This document shows, piece after piece, positions 38,801 to 45,932 of a stretch of DNA of 64,000 nt. This DNA comes from Mycteria americana (taxonomy: Eukaryota; Chordata; Aves; Ciconiiformes; Ciconiidae), in the NCBI RefSeq assembly GCF_035582795.1, contig NC_134396.1, positions 29,989,683-30,053,682 of the forward strand. The letters run 5' to 3'. How positions within the stretch are numbered: the stretch's first letter is position 1; each line of letters starts with the position of its first letter. Made by a program: the position numbers and the translations under genes. The notes beneath the pieces are model-generated. The model saw only the letters and a list, made by a program, of their open reading frames with translations. It was not told the origin of the DNA and made no database searches.

Positions 38801-41800
38801 CGTTAAGGTCCCTTTCTTCAACCTTCAGTCTGTTCTTGAATATAATTTCCAGATACTTAGAAAAACAAACTGTTTCCTAACAGTTGATACAATTTTAAAA
38901 GAACACAAATACATGCTTCATACCTATAGTTAATTACAGTTTAATCGAAGGAGAGGATTAGAAGAGTTAAACAGCAAGCATGTGATTGATAAGCTTGAAT
39001 AGGTTAGGATAACCTCAGTATTGGAGCAAGCTTGCAGATCTGCTGTGTTCGTCATGCTTGCTGCTTTTGTTTATTGTCCTGCAATGCTTTTAAATTATTA
39101 AATGGAGTGGAATATGTTCCTGGTTCAATGTGTTCTTGGTTATTAACTATTTGCCCATAAATTGTGATCGTACAAGCTGTAAAATGCACAATAAAAGGAA
39201 TGTATTGAGATTTCCTGTATGGATCATAGGCTCTTGGCTAATGATATGAGAGCATTTTATTTGCCCTAATAAACTGATGTATTTAAGATTGAACTATTGA
39301 ATAGGAGAGGTAATGAATCTACACAGCAGGTATAGAAATGCAGTTTTAAAGCTGCTGGAGGAGAGTGAGGTAGGGCAGAAGATGACTGTGCGCTCAGCCG
39401 TCAAAGCCTGCAGAGCTGCAGGAAGTGCTCGGAAGCTCAACAGTCACTGCACGGCAGTATGCACTTCATTTCACCAGCAGTCTTATAAAAGGGGAACATG
39501 TCCTGCCTTTTACCTCCCATAAGTGATTTTTCTGTGTTCACAGTGTAACGGGCCTTGCATTGGACCACGACTGGCTGTACAACACAGACAGATATTTTGC
39601 CAGACCAAAGATGGAACTTCTGTGCCATTGGATCAATGCAGTGCCTTACCAAGGTAGGACAGGAATCTCTTATGTCTGAAACCACTACCCTTTGCAGAGA
39701 TGTTGAATGGACTAGTGACTTAACTGACAACTTATGCTGCAACCCATACAGTTACGTGGTACAAATCTCACCAGGCTTAAGCCCAGGCTTCACTGTTTGT
39801 TCCTATGAGCCCCAGAAAAAAACACTAGTTGGCCATAACTGGAAAGACTTCTAGGCATGCCAAATCCTGACTGAAAGGCTGTGCTATCTCTTCTTAAGCT
39901 GCCAGTCTCTTTCTGTCTTATTTAAACAAAAGCTCTAACTGGGGGAAAAAAGGGGTTCTATGGCTTTTGTTTTCCTGCAGGTAAACTCCACTGTCAACAT
40001 TGTAAAGACATATTTACTTTACATGAGACTTAGGTATGTAAATCATGCCTGATCATGACTGAAAATTAATATAATTGGCTCTTTGGCTCCCACGCATGTA
40101 TTTTCATTATCTGTGTGACAAATAGGTGGGAACCAAGTGTGCCTATGCACCTTCTGTGAGACTGCATTGAAGGGAAAAGGAGGATTTCAGAGAATCAGTT
40201 TTGTTGCCACCAGCTGTAAAGCCATAAAAAAGTTACAAAGCCATGCTGGGTCTTACTGGTTGCTACTTCACTCACTGAATCTTGTCAGTGGACCTCTTGT
40301 CAGTGGACCTCTTGTCAGTGGACCTCTAGGACAAGAGCAAATGGCCTCAAGTTGCACCAGGGGAGGTTTAGACTGGATATTAGGAAATTTTACTTCACTG
40401 AAAGGGTTATCAAGCATTGGAAGAGGCTGCCCAGGGAAGTGGTTGAGTCGACATCCCTGGAGGTATTTAAAGGACGTTTGGATGAGGTGCTTAGGGACAT
40501 GGTGTAGTGGTGGTCTTGGTAGCGTTAGGTTTACGGTTGGACTCGATGATCTTAAAGGTCTTTTCCAACCTATACGATTCTGTGATTCTGTGGTTTGGCA
40601 CTTCATGGAGAGGGCATTTTGGCCAAATCCTCAAATAGTTCAAATGGTCATTTAGCTCTGGTAGTGCTATACCAGTGTGTGCCCACTGAGGGTCTGGTCC
40701 TTGAGTGCAGCTACAAACTGCCTTTCAGTGCACTGGAGTTACCCCGACTTGCACCCATTGAAGACTTGACCCATATGGTGCTCCGAGCAAATTACATGTG
40801 GGATATGCAAGGCTTGCTGTCCCCAGAGCCTGCATGACACCCAGAGCGGCGTGCGCTTGCTCCCTGGGCAGCGTGGTGACGGGTCACCCCTCCCTCCTTC
40901 CTGCCCACAGGCCTTTGAGCACCCAGAACTGCTGGACCGATGTCTGCGGCGTGCACTGGAGGGTCAGCCTGTGGACCGCCTGCACGGCTACATGCGGAAA
41001 CTACGGCTTCCAGTCCCGGCGTGTGGACTGCGTGCACGTCCGTACCAACAAGCCCGTGCTGGAGCATCACTGCTCCTGGAGGCCGCGGCCGGCGAACTGG
41101 CAGCGCTGCAACATCATGCCCTGTGAAAACAGTACGTTGCTGAGAGGAGGGGAGGCAGTGTGGCCCCGGGGGTGGGAAAGAAGGCAGAGCCATCTCTCAG
41201 AAATGCAGCATTGGACCTTGCAGCTGGCTGTCCTGGGGAACCTCCAGCCTGAACATGCGCAAAATGCAGTGTCCAAAACTCAGCGCCCCAGGGGGAATGG
41301 TGCCCATTGCAGTTTGTTGGTGATGGTGTTAGTGCTGGGATTGCGTCCCCTTGCTAATAGCGTGTGCAGTCTTAACTTTCCATTAGTAGTACAGACAGAA
41401 AGAAAAACATGAATCACAGACTGCTGGCTATAGTTAAAATACAGTAAGTCTAAATCCAGTGGGTAGGTTGATTATGGGAATTCCTGGAGTGGAAGCCGCT
41501 GGCTTTCAGGTGACAAGCAACTAGTTGGGCCTGCCAAAGGACTAGGAAAGTTACAAATACTTAAAAAAAAAAAAAAAAAAAAAGAAAAAGAAAAGATGTT
41601 GTGCCTCTTTGGAAATGATGCCCACTATGGCAATGTCTGCTTGGGAAACACCAGGCAGCACAAGTTTAAATCACCGACTTTTCATTTGCCCTGGCTCCCA
41701 CTTCATGTGTTGATTTTGATGGACAGATCCCATCCTCTTGCATGAAAGCCAGTTGCTGTGCAATCGTCACAGAAGCAGCAGCAGAACCTGCCTGCACTTG

Positions 41801-42834
41801 CGTATGGCCATGCCAGCTCTGACACTCCCTCTCAGTAGAGGCAAAGCAGACTCCATAGGTCCAAATCCATGAGCTGAATTTGGGGTGCCCTAATGGAAGT
41901 GGAAGGGCCGAGGAAGCTTACAGGTACCAAGCAAGACCTTTGCTGTCCCTCCAGCCTCTTCCTGCTACATAGAAACATCCCACATCTAGACAAGAATGGA
42001 GTTATTTGGCAGAGACATTATGGGAGGGGGCTGTACAACTGCTTCGTGATGATCCTCTTTCCAGCCTTAGCATGGGAAGTGGGAGTCCTTCACGCAATGA
42101 CACAGCCAAGGTCTTGCAGGGATACTGGAACGTTTTCCAATCTGGAGCTCAAAAGCAGGAGGCCGCGGGCCTTAAAAACTGTCCAAATGATACCAGGACC
42201 TAAGTCCTAGAGGAGTTCAAAAAATGTCTTAACATCTTCACCCCGGGCTGTATTCTGCAACACACATGTGAAAAGCACTACACAACACCTGGTCAGCTGG
42301 GGTAGCACTCCCACATACTGTCTCTTCAAATGCAAAAGATTGGCCAAAGTGCTTTTGAGCTGCTCTGTTAAAATAAGTTTCCAGTTTTATTTACTACTTC
42401 ATCTTCAGTTTAACAACTGTTATGAAATTCCTAAAGCCTCCCTAAAATTCTGGTAGATGACAAACTGGCAGAGTGTTGGAGCAGCCTGAGAAGCCCTCTC
42501 CCCAGGCTCTGAAAGCAAAGGCTGCCCACCACATGCTCCTTTGAGCCTTTGGCTGCTGGAAGTCCCCTCTCAGTCTTTGCAGCAAGTCAAGCTCATGCTC
42601 CTAGTGAGAGCTCCCAGCGCAAAGCTGTCTTGGTCCCCTCTTGGCCACCCCATGAAATGTTCTCAGGTAAGAAATCCTTCTTTCATTGCTTCATCACCAT
42701 TTCTCCTTTTTGTCTCCCCTTCGGCAGTGGAGTGCAGAGACACTACAAGGTACTGTGAGAAAGTGAAGCAGCTCAAACTCTGCCAGCTCACCCAGTTCAA
42801 GTCACGCTGCTGTGGGACTTGTGGAAAAGCTTGA
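2677..42834 (+). CDS. ADAMTSL1: ADAMTSL1 (punctin-1), 3' ten coding exons, partial gene
   Basis: Secreted ADAMTS-like matrix glycoprotein that lacks the protease domain of ADAMTS enzymes. Coding exons: 2677-2804, 6325-6453, 13554-13733, 15589-15723, 32112-32312, 33371-33551, 36260-36467, 39544-39653, 40911-41131 and 42728-42834. Spliced together they give 1600 nt in a single open frame of 533 residues (the first is a split codon) and a TGA stop. Domain order in window residue numbers: end of an Ig domain (1-44), Ig (about 45-146), linker (147-191), Ig (192-258), TSP1 (259-319), TSP1 (320-382), TSP1 (383-439), TSP1 (440-498), PLAC (499-533). The order and many exact stretches agree with vertebrate ADAMTSL1 as I know it. 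ADAMTSL3 is the nearest alternative, but the SAXO1 neighbour and the sequence favour ADAMTSL1. Upstream exons with the start codon lie outside the window. Confidence 0.95.
3021..3135. repeat. Short direct and inverted repeats near an exon
   Basis: The core GATCAATGCAG occurs three times between 3023 and 3083. One copy forms a perfect 10-bp inverted repeat (3058-3067 with 3074-3083, 6-nt loop). TGTGCTCTC-like units follow at about 3100-3130. The cluster starts about 220 bp after the donor of the exon at 2677-2804. Confidence 0.7.
5630..5743 (+). pseudogene. Decayed partial copy of ADAMTSL1 Ig exon and flank
   Basis: Bases 5644-5667 match 6391-6414 inside the real exon at 22 of 24 positions (core TTGGAAGCACA and TGAAAACA). 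Bases 5693-5716 match 6683-6706 in the following intron, also at 22 of 24 positions, in the same order and orientation. The spacing is about 50 bp in the copy and about 290 bp at the source, so the copy appears internally deleted. Translated in the exon frame it reads D-V-G-S-T-L-K-T-I and then TGA, so it is not a usable exon. Interpreted as an old local duplication. Confidence 0.55.
6325..6453 (+). CDS. ADAMTSL1: ADAMTSL1 exon: Ig interdomain segment and B strand
   Basis: Acceptor TTATACAG, donor GTGAGA, 129 nt, phase 1 at both ends. It encodes the link from the previous Ig domain and the A to B strands of the next one, ending in [10 protein letters not shown]. That segment supplies the first Ig cysteine and a sequon (NVT). 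The second cysteine is in the exon at 13554. A decayed partial copy of this exon lies about 0.75 kb upstream (5630-5743). Confidence 0.93.
6454..13553 (+). other. ADAMTSL1 intron
   Basis: A 7.1-kb intron. Bases 6683-6745 are the source side of the local duplication also seen at 5693-5743. The rest is unremarkable AT-rich sequence with many unsupported short open frames. No RNA gene or mobile element was recognised. Confidence 0.7.
13554..13733 (+). CDS. ADAMTSL1: ADAMTSL1 exon: main body of an Ig domain
   Basis: Acceptor TTTTTCCAG, donor GTAAGT, 180 nt, phase 1 to phase 1. The translation begins [11 protein letters not shown], with the invariant Ig tryptophan, and runs to [12 protein letters not shown], the F-strand D-x-G-x-Y-x-C motif. 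It closes the disulfide with the cysteine encoded by the exon at 6325. One sequon (NVS) lies before the F strand. The final G starts a split glutamate codon completed by the exon at 15589. Confidence 0.94.
13734..15588 (+). other. ADAMTSL1 intron
   Basis: A 1.9-kb intron between the Ig-body exon and the linker exon. I see nothing else in it that I can support. Short open frames on both strands have no recognisable similarity. Confidence 0.7.
15589..15723 (+). CDS. ADAMTSL1: ADAMTSL1 exon: divergent linker between two Ig domains
   Basis: This 135-nt exon is easy to miss because it lacks conserved cysteines. Acceptor GTTACCAG, donor GTAAGT, phase 1 at both ends, so it joins 13733 and 32112 without frame loss. 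The peptide starts [16 protein letters not shown] and ends with VLTSPSGT and SSGSSALIG. It aligns with the vertebrate ADAMTSL1 linker that carries LED, SVLTSP and SALLG at the same places. The C-terminal end forms the start of the next Ig domain, whose first cysteine follows directly in the exon at 32112. It is serine and threonine rich and clearly faster-evolving than its neighbours. Confidence 0.87.
16518..16850 (-). repeat. 166-bp tandem duplication at ERV inner end
   Basis: Two units offset by 166 bp (from 16518 and from 16684) share long near-identical stretches such as ACATGCAACTCAAATC, GGGTTACAACAATTTAAAGG and TCTCCACCCCTGGTCCCTTT. They differ by scattered substitutions and small indels. 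Part of the retroviral internal sequence. Confidence 0.8.
16830..17350 (-). repeat. 49-bp minisatellite in ERV leader
   Basis: On the plus strand, units starting GTGTACCTGCTGCAGCATGG begin at 16921, 16970, 17019, 17068 and 17117. The spacing is exactly 49 bp. Degenerate units flank them at 16872, 17166 and about 17216, with more decayed ones to about 17340. The central units are nearly identical, which implies recent expansion or homogenisation. The unit is not a multiple of three and has few stops, so long open frames through it are artefacts. Confidence 0.88.
17687..17704 (-). other. Retroviral primer binding site, tRNA-Lys type
   Basis: Minus strand TGGCGCCCAACATGGGGC differs at one position from the tRNA-Lys1,2 primer binding site consensus. 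It sits 8 nt beyond the LTR end, a longer gap than usual, which may reflect divergence of the LTR edge. It fixes the element orientation as minus and identifies the LTR as the 5' LTR. Confidence 0.75.
17839..17844 (-). terminator. LTR polyadenylation signal
   Basis: Minus strand ATTAAA, about 180 bp downstream of the TATA box within the LTR. This is the common variant of the polyadenylation hexamer and fits the R region. Confidence 0.55.
18023..18033 (-). promoter_or_regulatory. LTR TATA box
   Basis: Minus strand reads GCATATAAAGC, a good TATA element. It lies about 10 bp downstream of the CRE palindrome and inside the LTR. It would direct transcription antisense to ADAMTSL1. Confidence 0.6.
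18040..18047 (-). promoter_or_regulatory. CRE/ATF palindrome in LTR U3
   Basis: An exact TGACGTCA, the full cAMP response element consensus, lies just upstream of the LTR TATA box in the minus-strand direction. Confidence 0.6.
24448..24493. repeat. 23-bp tandem duplication
   Basis: Two consecutive identical copies of a unit beginning ATATGCATACTGTGTACATT (24448-24470 and 24471-24493) in the large ADAMTSL1 intron. Confidence 0.85.
27440..27560 (+). mobile_element. MIR-like (CORE-SINE) relic
   Basis: A diverged stretch follows the MIR consensus order: a GGCCTGAGACTAAG segment, then TTTGATTTCCAGCTCCACTG, a short gap, CTTGGCCTTAGGTAAG and ATGTGCCTTGGTT. These correspond to the SINE segments for a weighted GGTTC-type box, CTTGGGCAAGTCAC and CTCTGTGCCTCAGTTT. 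Judged by eye, so the boundaries are approximate. Confidence 0.45.
31700..31855 (+). mobile_element. MIR-like (CORE-SINE) relic
   Basis: GGTCCTGTGGTTTAAATAGG, then GAGACCAAGTTCTG, GTGTAACCTCACTATC and CACTTTCCTCAATACTAAAA follow the order of MIR consensus segments, including the final segment normally reading CTCATCTGTAAAATG. Similarity is weak and judged by eye. Confidence 0.45.
32112..32312 (+). CDS. ADAMTSL1: ADAMTSL1 exon: third Ig domain
   Basis: Acceptor TTTTCTTAG, donor GTAACT, 201 nt, phase 1 to phase 1. It encodes almost a complete Ig domain: [14 protein letters not shown] contains the first cysteine and the core tryptophan, and [13 protein letters not shown] contains the second cysteine. 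Two sequons are visible (NIT and NVS). The 16.4-kb intron before it is the longest in the window and carries the retroviral remnant. Confidence 0.95.
32313..33370 (+). other. ADAMTSL1 intron
   Basis: A 1.06-kb intron. A short CATAGAATCATAGAT stretch near 32977 hints at an old reverse CR1 tail, but the flanks do not support a call. Nothing else is seen. Confidence 0.7.
33371..33551 (+). CDS. ADAMTSL1: ADAMTSL1 exon: thrombospondin type 1 repeat
   Basis: Acceptor TTTTTTGGCAG, donor GTTCGT, 181 nt, phase 1 to phase 2. It encodes one TSP1 repeat starting [19 protein letters not shown] and ending CNRRDCPSR, with six cysteines. The first CxxSC segment is followed by GHK rather than xxG, so the strict O-fucosylation consensus is not met. 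One sequon (NMS) is present. The donor GTTCGT is a weak but acceptable GT site. The frame and phase with the next exon support it. Confidence 0.94.
33552..36259 (+). other. ADAMTSL1 intron
   Basis: A 2.7-kb intron between two TSP1 exons. No repeat or gene that I can name was recognised. Confidence 0.7.
36260..36467 (+). CDS. ADAMTSL1: ADAMTSL1 exon: thrombospondin type 1 repeat with O-fucose motif
   Basis: Acceptor TCTCACAG, donor GTAAGG, 208 nt, phase 2 to phase 0. It encodes a full six-cysteine TSP1 repeat from [16 protein letters not shown] to CNRQPCVE, then the first residues (WVASSWGQ) of the following repeat. CTRSCSGG fits the POFUT2 O-fucosylation consensus C-x-x-S/T-C-x-x-G. It is the only strict match among the four TSP1 repeats here. 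Confidence 0.95.
36468..39543 (+). other. ADAMTSL1 intron
   Basis: A 3.1-kb intron. It holds a small 10-bp direct repeat cluster (GGCTCAGTGGCTCAGTGGCT) near 38291-38312 and is otherwise unremarkable. Confidence 0.7.
39544..39653 (+). CDS. ADAMTSL1: ADAMTSL1 exon: middle of a thrombospondin type 1 repeat
   Basis: Acceptor TGTTCACAG, donor GTAGGA, 110 nt, phase 0 to phase 2. It encodes [19 protein letters not shown] and continues to DQCSALPR, which supplies four of the six cysteines of the third TSP1 repeat. The repeat starts in the previous exon and finishes in the next with NCWTDVC. The usual serine or threonine before the second cysteine is proline here, so no O-fucose site is expected. Confidence 0.94.
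40281..40325. repeat. 15-bp triplicate tandem repeat
   Basis: Three perfect consecutive copies of CTTGTCAGTGGACCT lie immediately upstream of the CR1 fragment. Confidence 0.92.
40331..40592 (+). mobile_element. CR1 LINE 3' fragment
   Basis: Sequence matches the conserved avian CR1 3' end: segments GTTGCACCAGGGGAGGTTTA, AGGCTGCCCAGGGAAGTGG, GGTTGGACTCGATGATCTTA and AAAGGTCTTTTCCAACCTAT occur in order. It ends in GATTCTGTGATTCTGTGG, the CR1 8-bp tail repeat. It is 5'-truncated, as most CR1 copies are, has no coding capacity, and lies in the same orientation as ADAMTSL1. Confidence 0.92.
40911..41131 (+). CDS. ADAMTSL1: ADAMTSL1 exon: end of third and whole fourth TSP1 repeat
   Basis: Acceptor CTGCCCACAG, donor GTACGT, 221 nt, phase 2 to phase 1. 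It finishes one TSP1 repeat ([10 protein letters not shown]) and encodes the next, from [19 protein letters not shown] to [12 protein letters not shown], with six cysteines. The exon is strikingly GC-rich at third codon positions compared with the other ADAMTSL1 exons and its introns. That produces several overlapping spurious open frames on both strands. Confidence 0.95.
41132..42727 (+). other. Last ADAMTSL1 intron
   Basis: A 1.6-kb intron before the PLAC exon. It has a poly(A) run of about 21 bases at 41563-41583 continued by AAAAG units to about 41595. I do not see a SINE attached to this run. Nothing else is recognised. Confidence 0.7.
41563..41595. repeat. Poly(A)/(AAAAG) simple repeat
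   Basis: About 21 consecutive A followed by G-interrupted A runs, inside the last ADAMTSL1 intron. Confidence 0.9.
42728..42834 (+). CDS. ADAMTSL1: ADAMTSL1 last coding exon: PLAC domain and stop
   Basis: Acceptor TTCGGCAG, preceded by a pyrimidine tract. 107 nt starting in phase 1, ending at TGA 42832-42834. It encodes the PLAC (protease and lacunin) domain, from [11 protein letters not shown] to RCCGTCGKA, with all six cysteines in the order C, C, C, CC, C. This domain ends several ADAMTS and ADAMTS-like proteins. The C-terminal GKA ending is typical of ADAMTSL1. Confidence 0.96.
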
Positions 42835-42938
42835 AGACAAAAGCAATGAAAATGGAGGAACAAGGGGATCACAGCCTTTGCTTCTCTGAGGCAAGGACTT
42901 TTACAGAAAATCTAAGTGGAATGGAATTCTTTTTTTTC

Positions 42939-42955
42939 ATTTTATTTATTTATTT
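42939..42955 (+). promoter_or_regulatory. AU-rich element in ADAMTSL1 3' UTR
   Basis: The stretch ATTTTATTTATTTATTT contains two overlapping ATTTA pentamers and the nonamer TTATTTATT, about 105 nt after the stop codon. Such elements bind ARE-binding proteins and affect mRNA stability. Function here is inferred from sequence only. Confidence 0.45.
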
Positions 42956-44975
42956 CCCTTTTAAAAAAAAAAGAAAACCTTTTACCAAATCATTGTTGTA
43001 AAGGGACTTGACAAGTTTTCCCTTCTATGAATCTGGGAGACAGAATGCAGCAAAACACGGTCATGAGGGTAGACCACAAAGAGTCAGTGAGCACCACGCC
43101 ACCAGCAATGGGCGTGAGAGGAGTGGGGCTGCCCCATAATCCAAGTACATGCCTGGGGATACACCAACAGACAGACAGGGAAGCAGATCAGAGTAAAAAC
43201 CTAGCATCACATTGGACCACCACAATATGAAGCAAATAATCAAACAGCTTGACAGGTTGGGGTATTGGAGAAAAAAAAAGGCTAAACTAAAAATTCAGCT
43301 ATGCAGTACACAGATACTTCATCTATCTTAGACTACTTTGAGAATATAAGCATATGATTTTGCTTTATAAACCTGTTACATCCAAGATTGGATTCCTTTT
43401 CTTCTCACTAAATCTCTCTCTCCTTCCCACACCAGGCCTTCAAATGATTTCAGGGGGAGATCCTCGTGATCTTTGAGGATCTGGTGTCTGGGGAAGTTGA
43501 ACAATGGTGTGTAACAAGAGTGAGTCTAAAATACACCTGAAAATGTTCCCAGGTTGTGCTTGTGAGGGAGGATTGGGGATAGGAGGGTTGCCCTCAGCAC
43601 AGAAGTGAGGTGATGATGTTAATTATTATCCAGGAGAAGGAGAGAAAGTATGATCTGCTATTGACAGACTGTAGTACAAACCTGCAAATGCTGTCCTGTA
43701 GAGATCACAGGAAGGAAAGATAGCAATTGTCTTTAGTAACAGGAGCTGCTTAACATACTCTATCCTACTAACACTTATTTGGAAAAGAGAGGAGTACCAG
43801 TTCCCAGAGTTCAGGTGCTTTCAGACCTGGGGTTTTGGAAAGGAACTTGAGGAAGTGGGTTTTCCTATCCCGCTAACATGAACTTTCTCTCTCCTGGCAG
43901 CCAAGCCTGTTGGACAAGTAGTAGAAAAGAGCTGTATTCTGATTTCTTGTGGTTATTCCTACTCAGTAGAAATAGAATGGATTCAGCATCAGCCCCAGAG
44001 GACTAATGCCAATAATTTTTAACAAACTTGCTCCTCTCCAGCTGCCTCCCACAACAAAACAGGTGCTATAAAGCAGCACACTTTTAAGCCCATGTATAAC
44101 ACCCTGAAGATATGATCTAAAAAGTGAGGCTCAAACATCACACCCACAGCATGACTTTGCATGCTGTTTGTGAGTCTTTCCCCCTGGCCAGCTGCAGTGG
44201 TTATTCAGCCAGTGAAGTGCTTCATCCCTTTAGTTCCTAGGAACTCTCTGCCCTGCTCAGAATAGGGCCCTAAAATTAGAGGAAATCTGCAAAGTAGGGG
44301 GTTTGAGCATCATGAAACTTTAAAGGAGCGCTATCTGGATCTGAGGCTTTGGTTCAAGACCATCTCTAAATTAAAGGCTTGGCTGTGCCTCTCCTGTCAC
44401 CCCTAGCGGGGCTCATGCCTTGTAGTACATTAATGAAATGCTGTTCAAGGACTGCTGTGTTACAGCTTCCATGACACATGGATATTTCAGCAAAACCGGG
44501 AGTCCACTTTTGAGGTCAGTGCCAGGTTCATGGCATTAAACTGTCTCAAGTTGGGTTACTTCAAAACACATCTGGCAGTGAACGCTCTTACTACAAATGG
44601 GTCTTCAAGAAATAGTGTTGCTAAGCATCAGTGTAACTTTTTATTTAAAAAAAGAAGAATGTCTTTCTATGTATGTAAATGTATATCTTTTCTGTATATT
44701 TATTAGGATTTCTTGTACAAAAAGTGCAATATTAATAATTGTACATTATTTTGTCCAGATAAAACTATTTTGGGTTTTTTTTAAATCTCCCCAGAATTTT
44801 GTTCCTCTAAAATCAACAGTAATAGTGTATTACTCTTAATTTTAATAGTATTTGCATTTAATTGGGGATCTGCTTCACTGTGCACAGAGTGCTTTATAAG
44901 CTATGACATGAGGGAGGGATGATGTTTTTAACTTGTGAAATGATAATTATGCATGGAATGAAGGACAATTCCTTA

Positions 44976-45016
44976 ACAACAATAATAATAATGATGATGA
45001 TGATGATGATGATGAC
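44976..45016. repeat. Compound trinucleotide microsatellite (AAT)n(GAT)n
   Basis: An AAC/AAT run passes directly into about nine GAT units. It lies inside the presumed ADAMTSL1 3' UTR and is likely length-polymorphic. Confidence 0.9.
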
Positions 45017-45926
45017 AGTGTGGTGGATATTTCTAGTACAGTAATTAACAAAAAGCAGTACAGGGAAGTATTTTCATTTGTTTAATAGCAAAACATATTC
45101 AGATGATCACATGTTGAATAGTAGCTGTGTAACTGTGCATAGGATAAGCACGAAGGATCAGATCTGGAGAGGGCACTGTGTTGTCTCTGCACAGTGTGGA
45201 TTTAATTTCACATGTCTGTCCTCTGAATCGTGACTTGGCAGCATCTCAGTTAAGATAAGGATTGCTGGATATTTTATGAAAGGACGCTTTCCTTCTCTAA
45301 AATGAAAACAAAACAGCAAACTTGTATTTATATAACTTTTTGTACAAGTAATGCAGGTTACTTATTTATCTACTGCTGTCTGACGTGTTGTTTATTAATC
45401 TTAAAAACAAAAGCCAAACAAAGTAGCAAAGCTGTTGGAGTACTCTGTCCTTATTCTGTATTATGATGACATCACACAGCTGTTACACAAAGTACACATG
45501 ATCTACTTACCTTGGGGAAAGAGGATGTCTCAACTTGTTTTTAAAAGTCTCCAGCCATTAAGATTCTGCACCCTGTCTTGGAGATCTGTTTTAATTCTTC
45601 ATTTGCCTTGCTTTATTCTTTTTTGCTAATGTCTTGCCTCTATTGCTCTCGCAGAAGTATAAAGCCATCACTGCTGGTCCTAGGATCATGGAAATCAGTA
45701 AGAGTATACTCCTTTTTTTTCTATGCAGCAATGCTTAAAGACATCTTGTGACTTTCCTCAGCAACCTATGACATGAAGCAACCCCTATTACTTCAGTCTT
45801 TCCTTATAGGTCGCTGCTGCCTTCAGTAATGGAGCTTGCAACTCTTTGAAGCATCAAGTGTATACGTAGAAGAAATCCCGATAATGATCAGAATTACGGT
45901 GGGGAGGGGAAAGAAGAAAAAAAATT

Positions 45927-45932
45927 AATAAA
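45927..45932 (+). terminator. Candidate polyadenylation signal of ADAMTSL1
   Basis: An exact AATAAA hexamer in an A-rich context, about 3.1 kb downstream of the ADAMTSL1 stop codon. The assignment depends on the 3' UTR really extending this far. Confidence 0.4.

Larger units (their letters stand above)
39654..40910 (+). other. ADAMTSL1 intron with CR1 insertion
   Basis: A 1.26-kb intron containing a 15-bp triplicate repeat (40281-40325) and a CR1 LINE 3' fragment (about 40331-40592). The CR1 fragment ends about 320 bp before the next exon. Confidence 0.75.
42835..45932 (+). other. ADAMTSL1: Probable ADAMTSL1 3' untranslated region
   Basis: Noncoding sequence after the stop codon. It becomes AT-rich and contains an AU-rich element near its start and a trinucleotide microsatellite. 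A canonical AATAAA lies at 45927-45932, about 3.1 kb after the stop, and is the best end signal I noticed. The true cleavage site cannot be fixed from sequence alone, and earlier weaker signals may be used. Confidence 0.45.

Noticed and set aside
40792..41276. Several open frames of 67 to 204 codons on both strands over the TSP1 exon
   Set aside because: They arise from the GC-rich exon, which has few stop codons in any frame. Only the frame with the six-cysteine TSP1 pattern joins the neighbouring exons.
41563..41595. Poly(A) run as the tail of a SINE or processed pseudogene
   Set aside because: The preceding sequence shows no SINE or gene similarity and no flanking target duplication was found, so it is listed as a simple repeat only.
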